From Saccharopolyspora hirsuta (lineage in GTDB: Bacteria > Actinomycetota > Actinomycetes > Mycobacteriales > Pseudonocardiaceae): a stretch of 64,000 nt of DNA. The position numbers and the translations under genes were made by a program. The notes beneath the pieces are model-generated. The model searched no databases and was not told where the DNA came from. It worked only from the letters and a program-made list of their open reading frames with translations. The DNA lies in the NCBI RefSeq assembly GCF_008630535.1, contig NZ_VWPH01000014.1, positions 124,001 through 188,000 of the forward strand. The letters are read 5' to 3'. Positions 21,057 to 27,579 of the stretch are shown here, in pieces (the first letter of the stretch is position 1; each line of letters opens with the position of its first letter).

Positions 21057-23633
21057 GTGGCCCCGCCGAACCTCACCCGCGAACAGGCCGAGCAGCGCGC
21101 GGCGCTGCTGGAGGTCCAGTCCTACGACATCGAACTGGATCTGTCCGCGGGCGCGGGTGGGCCGGACGTGGAGACGTTCGGTTCCACCACCACGGTGCGG
21201 TTCCGCACCACGCAGGCGGGGGTCGACAGCTGGATCGACCTGGTCGCCGACCGGGTGCACAGCGCCGTGCTCAACGGCGTCGAGCTCGACGTCTTCGACT
21301 ACGACGAGTCCACCGGCATCCGGCTGCCGGGCCTGGCCGCCGAGAACGAGCTCGTGGTGCGCGCCGACTGCGCCTACACCAACACCGGCGAGGGCCTGCA
21401 CCGGTTCATCGACCCGGTCGACGGCGGCGTCTACCTCTACAGCCAGTTCGAAACCGCCGACGCCAAGCGGATGTTCACCTGCTTCGACCAGCCGGACCTG
21501 AAGGCGACCTACCGGATCACGGTGGACGCCCCGGCCTCGTGGAAGGTCATCTCCAACGCCACCGCCGAGGTCGCCGACGCGGGCGAGGGCGTCAAGCGGC
21601 ACAGCTTCGCCACCACCGAGAAGATGTCGACCTACCTGGTCGCGCTGGTGGCCGGTCCCTACGCCGAGTGGCGCGACGTCTTCCCCGGCGAGGACGGCCA
21701 GGGCGAGATCCCGCTGGGCATCTACTGCCGCGCCTCGCTGGCCGAGCACCTCGACGCGGAGCGGCTGTTCACCGAGACCAAGCAGGGTTTCAGCTTCTAC
21801 CACAAGGCGTTCGGGGTGCCCTACCCGTTCGGCAAGTACGACCAGTGCTTCGTGCCGGAGTTCAACGCGGGCGCGATGGAGAACGCCGGTTGCGTGACGT
21901 TCCTGGAGGACTACGTCTTCCGGTCGAAGGTCACCGGCTACCTCTACGAGCGGCGCTGCGAGACGGTGCTGCACGAGATGGCGCACATGTGGTTCGGCGA
22001 CCTGGTGACCATGCGCTGGTGGAACGACCTGTGGCTCAACGAGTCGTTCGCCACCTGGGCCAGCGTGCTCGCGCAGGTCGGCGCCACCGAGTACGACCAC
22101 GCGTGGACGACCTTCGCCAGCGTGGAGAAGTCCTGGGCCTACCGGCAGGACCAGCTGCCCTCCACCCACCCGGTGGCCGCCGACATCCCGGACCTGCAGG
22201 CCGTGGAGGTCAACTTCGACGGCATCACCTACGCCAAGGGCGCCTCGGTGCTCAAGCAGCTGGTGGCCTACGTCGGGCTGGAGAACTTCCTGGCCGGGCT
22301 GCGGGTCTACTTCGACCGGCACGCCTGGAGCAACGCCACCCTCGACGACCTGCTGCGCGCGCTGGAGGAGGCTTCCGGCCGCGACCTGTCGTGGTGGAGC
22401 GCGCAGTGGCTGGAGACCACCGGCCTGAACATGCTGCGGCCGCGGTTCAGCACCGACGACGAGGGCCGGTTCACCTCGTTCTCGGTGGTGCAGAACGGCG
22501 CCCGGCCCGGTGCCGGGGAGCTGCGCACGCACCGGCTGGCCATCGGCGTCTACGACGACGAGAACGGCAAGCTGGTGCGCAAGCACCGCGTCGAGCTCGA
22601 CGTGACCGGTGAGGTCACCGAGGTGCCGGACCTGGTCGGCGTGCACCGCGGCAAGCTGGTGCTGGTCAACGACGACGACCTGACCTACTGCTCGCTGCGC
22701 TTCGACCCCGACTCGCTGGCGACGCTGATCGACCGGATCGGCGACATCGACGAGTCGCTGCCGCGCGCGCTGTGCTGGTCCACCGCGTGGGAGATGACCC
22801 GCGAGGCCGAGCTGAAGGCCCGCGACTTCGTGACCCTGGTGCTGGGCGCCTCCGCCGAGGGCGGCATCGGCGCGGAGAGCCAGATCGGCGTGGTGCAGCG
22901 GGTCCTGCTGCAGACCCAGACCGCGCTGGCGTCCTATGTGGACCCGTCGTGGCAGGCGGAGGGCTGGCGCCGGTTCAGCGCCCGGCTCTTCGAGCTGGCC
23001 CGCGCCGCCGAGCCCGGCTCGGACCACCAGCTGGCGTTCGTCAACTCGCTGGCCGGATCGGTGCTGTCCGCCGAGCAGCTCGGCGAGCTGCGCGGCTGGC
23101 TGGACGGCTCGGCCCCGCTGCCCGGCCTGACCGTGGACACCGACCTGCGCTGGGCGCTGCTGCAGGCGCTGGTAGCGCACGGCGCGGCCGGGGAGGCCGA
23201 GATCGACGCGGAGCTGGAGCAGGACCAGACCGCGACCGGTCGCCGTCGCGCGGAGCGGGCCCGGGCGCTGATCCCGACGCCGGAGTCCAAGGAGAAGGCG
23301 TGGCAGCGCGCGGTCCACGACGACCAGCTGCCGAACGCGGTCAGCGATGCGATCATCGCGGGCTTCCAGCACCCGGCCCAGCGCGAGCTGCTGACCTCGT
23401 ACGTCCAGCGCTACTTCGAGGAGATCGACGAGGTCTGGCAGCGCCGCTCCAGCGAGCGCGCGCAGCCGACGGTGATCGGCCTGTTCCCGTCGTGGGCGGT
23501 GGCCGACGAGACGGTCTCGGCCGCGGACGCCTGGCTGGCCGGTGAGCACGCCCCGGCGCTGCGCCGCCTGGTCTCGGAGGGCCGCGCGGGCATCGTGCGC
23601 GCCCTGGCGGCCCGGGAGTTCGACCGCTCCTGA
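21057..23633 (+). CDS. pepN: Aminopeptidase N (M1 family)
   Basis: An 858-residue cytosolic zinc aminopeptidase that trims N-terminal residues from peptides. The exopeptidase motif GAMEN is at residues 272-276 and the zinc site HEMAH at 306-310 with the third ligand Glu329 18 residues on (NESFA). Length and the C-terminal helical ERAP1-like domain match actinobacterial PepN. The GTG follows GAGGTGAT. It is syntenic with Rv2467 and ends in a strong hairpin. Confidence 0.96.
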   Translation: MAPPNLTREQAEQRAALLEVQSYDIELDLSAGAGGPDVETFGSTTTVRFRTTQAGVDSWIDLVADRVHSAVLNGVELDVFDYDESTGIRLPGLAAENELVVRADCAYTNTGEGLHRFIDPVDGGVYLYSQFETADAKRMFTCFDQPDLKATYRITVDAPASWKVISNATAEVADAGEGVKRHSFATTEKMSTYLVALVAGPYAEWRDVFPGEDGQGEIPLGIYCRASLAEHLDAERLFTETKQGFSFYHKAFGVPYPFGKYDQCFVPEFNAGAMENAGCVTFLEDYVFRSKVTGYLYERRCETVLHEMAHMWFGDLVTMRWWNDLWLNESFATWASVLAQVGATEYDHAWTTFASVEKSWAYRQDQLPSTHPVAADIPDLQAVEVNFDGITYAKGASVLKQLVAYVGLENFLAGLRVYFDRHAWSNATLDDLLRALEEASGRDLSWWSAQWLETTGLNMLRPRFSTDDEGRFTSFSVVQNGARPGAGELRTHRLAIGVYDDENGKLVRKHRVELDVTGEVTEVPDLVGVHRGKLVLVNDDDLTYCSLRFDPDSLATLIDRIGDIDESLPRALCWSTAWEMTREAELKARDFVTLVLGASAEGGIGAESQIGVVQRVLLQTQTALASYVDPSWQAEGWRRFSARLFELARAAEPGSDHQLAFVNSLAGSVLSAEQLGELRGWLDGSAPLPGLTVDTDLRWALLQALVAHGAAGEAEIDAELEQDQTATGRRRAERARALIPTPESKEKAWQRAVHDDQLPNAVSDAIIAGFQHPAQRELLTSYVQRYFEEIDEVWQRRSSERAQPTVIGLFPSWAVADETVSAADAWLAGEHAPALRRLVSEGRAGIVRALAAREFDRS

Positions 23634-23644
23634 CCCGATCCGCC

Positions 23645-23683
23645 GAGGGGCGCCTCCGACCGATCCGGCCGGAGGCGCCCCTC
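23645..23683 (+). terminator. pepN terminator hairpin
   Basis: GAGGGGCGCCTCCG and CGGAGGCGCCCCTC form a 14-bp perfect stem with an 11-base loop, 12 bases after the pepN stop. No T-run follows, as is common for actinobacterial terminators. Confidence 0.75.
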
Positions 23684-23697
23684 GCCTCGTTCCGAAC

Positions 23698-23741
23698 GCG
23701 ATTTCAATGGAAATCGGAGGTGCGATTTCCATTGAAATCGC
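23698..23741. repeat. Inverted pair of REP-like palindromes
   Basis: GCGATTTCAATGGAAATCG (23698-23716) and its reverse complement GCGATTTCCATTGAAATCGC (23722-23741), 5 bases apart. Each unit folds on its own with 8-bp arms, and the two can also pair with each other over 19 bp. The AATG/CATT core gives each unit a direction. Confidence 0.85.
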
Positions 23742-23875
23742 GGTGTCCACCACCCGGCCGGGCGAGGTTCGGGGCGCAGCTCTTTGCAAGGCACCCCTCG
23801 AACACGCATCGTAATCGGACAGGTGCAACGCGTCAGGTGCGCGTGATCCGCGGGGCGTGAGGGGTGGGAGCGGCG

Positions 23876-24655
23876 ATGCCCGAGTTGATCTCTGCAGTCG
23901 CCGAGCTGATGTGGCCGCTGATGGCGCTGCTGGCGATCTTCGTGTTCCGGCGCTCCATCGGCCGGGTGCTGCGCACCGCCGAGAAGCGCGAGCTGGAGTT
24001 CGAGATCGGCGGCCAGAAGCTCACCATGCACCAGGTCAACGACCAGCAGAACGAGATGATCCAGGACCTGCAGCGGCAGCTCAGCGCGCTCAGCAGGGAG
24101 CTGGCCGAGCGCGACCGCACCCGCATCGCGGACGAACCGGCGAAGACCGCCGCCCCGGTCCCCGCCCTGCCCGACGGGCCGGACTTCCCCACCGAGGGCC
24201 GCGGCGAGCTGCCCGTCGACGGCGAACCGTCCGGCAACGGCCACGGCGAGATGCCGCCGGTGCGGGAACCGGTGGGCCCGGAGCCCTTCGCGGTGCTCTG
24301 GGTCGCCGAGAAGCCGCAGGCGCACGCGATCCTGGCCGAGCAGCTCCGCGACAACGGGGTGCGGGTCACCATGGTCACCACCACCGACGCCGCGCTGGCC
24401 GAGCTCTCCCAGCGCCCCTACCGGCTGATCGTGGAGGACATGGGCCGGAAGGAGAACGGCAGGTGGCGCCCGGACGCCGGGCTCGCCCTGCTGCGCGAGC
24501 TCCGCGACCTCGGCGTGGACACCCCGGTGATCGTGTTCAGCAGCCAGCAGCTCCAGCAGCAGTACGGCGAGCAGGCGCGCCGGTCCGGCGCGGTCGGCAC
24601 CACCTCGTCGACCTACGAGATGTTCCAGAACTTCCAGAGCTTCGGGCTGCTCTGA
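23876..24655 (+). CDS. Membrane-anchored receiver-like protein
   Basis: A 259-residue protein: an N-terminal membrane helix (about residues 9-25), a charged helical stretch likely to be coiled coil (about 50-80), a Pro-rich linker (about 85-130) and a C-terminal receiver-like alpha/beta domain (about 135-255). In that domain LIVEDMG places an Asp where response regulators are phosphorylated, followed by a variable loop, LALLRELRDLGVDTPVIVFSS and a late strand. A TIR-like or receiver-derived fold is the best reading; no DNA-binding domain is present. ATG 23876 with GGGAG upstream is preferred. Signal and output are unknown. Confidence 0.6.
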   Translation: MPELISAVAELMWPLMALLAIFVFRRSIGRVLRTAEKRELEFEIGGQKLTMHQVNDQQNEMIQDLQRQLSALSRELAERDRTRIADEPAKTAAPVPALPDGPDFPTEGRGELPVDGEPSGNGHGEMPPVREPVGPEPFAVLWVAEKPQAHAILAEQLRDNGVRVTMVTTTDAALAELSQRPYRLIVEDMGRKENGRWRPDAGLALLRELRDLGVDTPVIVFSSQQLQQQYGEQARRSGAVGTTSSTYEMFQNFQSFGLL

Positions 24656-24659
24656 ACGG

Positions 24660-24700
24660 CGAACGGCCCGCTCACCCCGGTCGGGCGAGCGGGCCGTTCG
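24660..24700 (+). terminator. Convergent terminator hairpin
   Basis: CGAACGGCCCGCTC (24660-24673) pairs with GAGCGGGCCGTTCG (24687-24700), 14 bp with a 13-base loop. It lies between the convergent receiver-like and DUF5130-type genes and can serve both. Confidence 0.75.
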
Positions 24701-24712
24701 AAGCAGCGCTGG

Positions 24713-25213
24713 TCAGTGGTGCGCCCGGGACTCCGGGTAGGAGGTGCCCGCAGCGTCGGAGAGCATGCGCAGGGCGCTGATCAGACCGTCGATCAGCTCG
24801 CCCTCCTTGAAGGACGCCACCATGCTCATCGCGGCCAGCTGGCAGCTGCGGTCCGGGATCCGGCGGTGCGCTTCCTCGCCGGTGACGATCTCGAACTTGC
24901 GCTGCCCCGGCGACACCGCGATCAGCACGCCGTCGGCCGCGCGCGGGCCCATGTTGGCGTGCAGCTCCTCGGCCTGCTGGCGGGTCTCCTCGCCGAGGTC
25001 GCCGAGGTAGATGCCGAACTCGAGGCCGGTGCTGCGGCTGGACAGCGTCAGCGCCTCGTCGAGCCGCGCGAGCTGGCCGGGGCTGAACGGCAGCGCCGGG
25101 CGATCGGGCTCCACGCGGCGGGCGACCGACAGCCGACCGGTGGCCGTGATGGCCTCCCCGGCAGCGAGCTCCCGCGCCTCCGCGGTCCGCCCCGCGACCT
25201 CACCAGTTGCCAC
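24713..25213 (-). CDS. DUF5130/TPM-like protein
   Basis: A 166-residue soluble protein resembling the TPM-like DUF5130 family of actinobacteria (Rv2468c position in M. tuberculosis). Its core runs from FSPGQLARLDEAL through FGIYLGDLGEETRQQAEELHANMG to DGVLIAVSPGQRKFEIVTGEEAHRRI. The fold is thought to be related to TPM-domain proteins; function unknown. The GTG start lies inside the end of the upstream small membrane-protein gene (14-base overlap), indicating coupling. Confidence 0.8.
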   Translation of the reverse strand: MATGEVAGRTAEARELAAGEAITATGRLSVARRVEPDRPALPFSPGQLARLDEALTLSSRSTGLEFGIYLGDLGEETRQQAEELHANMGPRAADGVLIAVSPGQRKFEIVTGEEAHRRIPDRSCQLAAMSMVASFKEGELIDGLISALRMLSDAAGTSYPESRAHH

Positions 25214-25460
25214 GTGCGCCTCCCCGAGCAGTGCTGGGCCGCGCGCCCTCCGACGCGGCCTCGGATTCCACGTCCGCCATCGGAACGGCGTTGTTCACGC
25301 CAGCCGGGTTGGCCACCCACAACACCGGCGCGAAGTCCCACTTCTGCCCGGCGCGATAACGCGGGCGGGTGAGCTTCGGCCACATCGCGATGAGCACGAT
25401 CAGGCCGTAGATGGCCGCTGGGATCACCGCCAGAGCGAGCACAGTCTCCACGACAGTCAC
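25200..25460 (-). CDS. Small membrane protein upstream of DUF5130 gene
   Basis: An 86-residue protein with one long hydrophobic N-terminal helix (about residues 4-27), then MWPKLTRPRYRAGQKWDFAPVLWVANPAG and a disordered tail. Family not recognised, but the WDFAPVLWVANP segment looks conserved in character. The GTG at 25460 puts the helix at the N-terminus; an upstream extension of the frame has no protein-like composition. It overlaps the DUF5130-type gene and is probably its operon partner. Confidence 0.65.
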   Translation of the reverse strand: MTVVETVLALAVIPAAIYGLIVLIAMWPKLTRPRYRAGQKWDFAPVLWVANPAGVNNAVPMADVESEAASEGARPSTARGGARGNW

Positions 25461-25858
25461 GCCCGTACGGTATCCGATGACCACCGCTCCATGCGCCACG
25501 ACCTCGTGCGGTGCATGATCGGCGTCGTCGATCACCGCCCGGCTCGCCCGCGCACCGCCGCGGGGCGGGCCGCCGCGAAGCGGGGTTCCGCACGTCCCCG
25601 TTCGGGTTTCCACTGGTCGGGGCCGACCGTGCCGCCAAGAAACTACGTACGGTTACTAGTCAAGCGTGTTATACCTCACTTAAAGTAACTCGTTCGGGTT
25701 AATCGATGCCACCGAATGGAGTCCAACCAGAAGGTTGCAATGCGCGGCGACTTGGCGGCTTGTTCCTGAGGATCTCTGCTCCTAGTTTTTCACCTGTATG
25801 GGTCTTGCATATTTGATCACACGCGCTCAAAACGTCATTTGAATGCGGGAGGCACACA
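25461..25858. promoter_or_regulatory. AT-richer leader of the GVRIS-repeat gene
   Basis: About 400 bases without a gene between divergent transcription units. From about 25630 the sequence is clearly richer in A and T than anything nearby (for example TTATACCTCACTTAAAGTAA near 25670). It contains an interrupted inverted repeat GTTACT...AGTAAC and a TAACTCG/CGGGTTA pair. TTGCATATTTGATC near 25805 could be part of a promoter. The region ends with the strong ribosome-binding site GGGAGG (25847-25852) six bases before the repeat gene's ATG. The composition suggests a long regulated leader or acquired DNA. Confidence 0.55.
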
Positions 25859-26665
25859 ATGTCGATCTTCGAAACCGCCACTCAGAGCAGCGCCCTCACT
25901 CTTCTGACCGCGCGCCGACCACTGCGCGAACACGGCGTCCGCATCAGCGGCCAGAACCGCGGCGTGCGCATCAGCGGCCTCGCCGAGGGTGTGCGGATCA
26001 GCGATCGACAGCAGGACGTCCGCACCCGGCGCGGCGTGCGCATCAGCGGTGAACGCGGGGTGCGGATCAGCGGCCAGCAGGGTGTCCGAATCAGCGGCCG
26101 GAGCGGTGTGCGGATCAGCGGCCAGCAGGGCGTGCGCATCAGCGGGCAGAGCGGTGTGCGGATCAGCGGCGAACAGGGCGTGCGCATCAGCGGGCAGAGC
26201 GGCGTTCGGATCAGCGGCCAGCAGGGTGTCCGAATCAGCGGCCGGAGCGGTGTGCGGATCAGCGGCGAACAGGGCGTGCGCATCAGCTGCCAGCACGGTG
26301 TTCGCATCAGCGGCCAGCAGGGTGTCCGAATCAGCGGCCGGAATGGTGTCCGGATCAGCGGCCAGAGCGGTGTGCGAATCAGCGGAGAGCGCGGCGTGCG
26401 AATCAGCGGACAGCGTGGGGTTCGCATCAGCAACCAGAGCGGGGTTCGCATCAGCGGGCAGCGGGGCGTCCGCATCAGCGGCCGGAGCGGAGTCCGGATC
26501 AGCGCGCAGCACGGGGTGCGGATCAGCGGGCAGCAGGGCGTGCGCATCAGCGCCGAGCGGGGTGTCCGGATCAGCGGGCAGCAGCGCGGGGTTCGGATTT
26601 CCAGCGGAGTGCGGATCAGCCGCGGGGTTCGGATCAGCGGGCAGCGGGGTGTGCGGATCAGCTGA
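25859..26665 (+). CDS. GVRIS octapeptide-repeat protein (novel)
   Basis: A 268-residue protein of unknown function. A short N-terminal segment (MSIFETATQSSALTLLTARR, residues 1-20, then PLREH) is followed by 30 copies of GVRIS, mostly in the 8-residue unit GVRISGxx with xx = QQ, RS, QS, EQ, ER or QR; the last copies are compressed and the protein ends GVRIS. The frame is real. Codons for G, V and R change freely in the third base (GGC/GGT/GGG, GTG/GTC/GTT, CGC/CGG/CGA) while the residues stay fixed. It also has GGGAGG at ideal spacing. It is very basic, has no signal peptide, membrane helix or cysteine pair, and alternating V/I suggests stacked beta strands. No family recognised. It converges with the HNH gene. 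Confidence 0.8.
   Translation: MSIFETATQSSALTLLTARRPLREHGVRISGQNRGVRISGLAEGVRISDRQQDVRTRRGVRISGERGVRISGQQGVRISGRSGVRISGQQGVRISGQSGVRISGEQGVRISGQSGVRISGQQGVRISGRSGVRISGEQGVRISCQHGVRISGQQGVRISGRNGVRISGQSGVRISGERGVRISGQRGVRISNQSGVRISGQRGVRISGRSGVRISAQHGVRISGQQGVRISAERGVRISGQQRGVRISSGVRISRGVRISGQRGVRIS
25926..26660. repeat. 24-bp tandem repeat tract
   Basis: About 30 imperfect copies of a 24-bp unit centred on ATCAGCGG encode the GVRISGxx octapeptides. A few units are longer (27 or 45 bases near the left end) or shorter (15-18 bases near the right end). Because the period is a multiple of three, several other frames are also open, but only the plus frame keeps its residues constant. Confidence 0.9.
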
Positions 26666-26702
26666 CCGGGCGTGGCGCAGTTCGCACCGCGTCACGCCCG
26701 GT
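26665..26702. terminator. Convergent terminator hairpin
   Basis: ACCGGGCGTG (26665-26674) pairs with CACGCCCGGT (26693-26702), 10 bp, beginning at the stop codon of the GVRIS gene and 15 bases from the stop of the HNH gene. It probably serves both genes. Confidence 0.65.
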
Positions 26703-26716
26703 CGTCCACCGATGCT

Positions 26717-27361
26717 TCAGGCCGCCGGTTCGCCCAGGTACGGCAACCAGAGCGGGTCCGTCTCGGACAGACCGGCCAGCAGCCGCCAGTGCCGTCCCCG
26801 CGGCGCGCGCGGGGCCACCGGCAGGCGCCAGCCCAGTTCGCTCAGCGTCTTGTCCGCCTTCCGGTGGTTGCACTTGGTGCAGCAGGCGACGCAGTTCTCC
26901 CAAGTGTGGGGGCCGCCGCGGCTGCGCGGCACGACGTGATCTATCGTTTCGGCGCGAGCACCGCAGTACACGCACCGGTGGTTGTCCCGCAGCATCAGCG
27001 CTGCGCGGGTCAACGGGGTCCGGCCGCGGTACGGGACTCGCACGAAGTTGCTCAGCCGGATCACGGACGGGACTTCGACGGCAGCGCTCGCCGAGTGCAG
27101 CACCATGCCGGCCGAATCACCGTGCACCACTTCGGCCTTGCCGCAGACGAGCAGCACGATCGCGCGGCGCAGCGGGAGCGCCGTCAGCGGCTCGAAGGTG
27201 GTGTTGAGCAGCAGGACCCGCCGCTTGCGCCAGGACGGCGCGTGACCGGGAGGCCGGTCGAGCTGCGGCGTGGCACCACGGCTCGCCGGGCACAGCGGGG
27301 CCCGCGACGCGAGGCTGGTCGCCTTCAGCGCCGGTTGTCGGGTCGGTTGTCGGTCGGGCAC
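26717..27361 (-). CDS. HNH endonuclease family protein
   Basis: A 214-residue protein with a conserved N-terminal domain (RRVLLLNTTFEPLTALPLRR) and a C-terminal HNH nuclease with zinc-binding cysteines: CVYCG, then DHVVPRSRGG, ENCVACC, then CNHRKADK. It is the actinobacterial type found as Rv2469c beside glbO; its cellular role (DNA repair or restriction) is unknown. GTG 27361 is chosen because GGAGGTGG lies 6 bases upstream; a TTG nine codons further up lacks such a site. Confidence 0.88.
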   Translation of the reverse strand: MPDRQPTRQPALKATSLASRAPLCPASRGATPQLDRPPGHAPSWRKRRVLLLNTTFEPLTALPLRRAIVLLVCGKAEVVHGDSAGMVLHSASAAVEVPSVIRLSNFVRVPYRGRTPLTRAALMLRDNHRCVYCGARAETIDHVVPRSRGGPHTWENCVACCTKCNHRKADKTLSELGWRLPVAPRAPRGRHWRLLAGLSETDPLWLPYLGEPAA

Positions 27362-27579
27362 GCGACCACCTCCACCGGTGTCGGGCAAAGTTCAGCACAG
27401 AACCCCGTCCGAACGCACGTGTGATTCGACACGCCGCGCCGGTGCGGCGGTGAACCTGGGTCAATCATTCTGGATCAAGGCCCCCTCCGGCAACGGAGCT
27501 CGCCGCCGGTGCTCGATTCCGGTGAATCCGGCGCGCCGAGATCAACTCACCGGTGCCCCGGCCACGTATCGTCGCGGGC

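Noticed and set aside
23690-23875. A possible small RNA gene between pepN and the receiver-like gene
   Set aside because: Apart from the palindrome pair there is no conserved structure or promoter that I can support.
25926-26660. Tandem repeats as a possible CRISPR array
   Set aside because: Units are contiguous 24-mers with no unique spacers, and the frame is conserved as protein.
25835-26695. Minus-strand open frame of 286 codons rich in Ala/Asp/Pro/His repeats across the GVRIS tract
   Set aside because: It is open because the repeat period is a multiple of three. Its residues change wherever the plus frame changes only synonymously, and it has no ribosome-binding site of quality.
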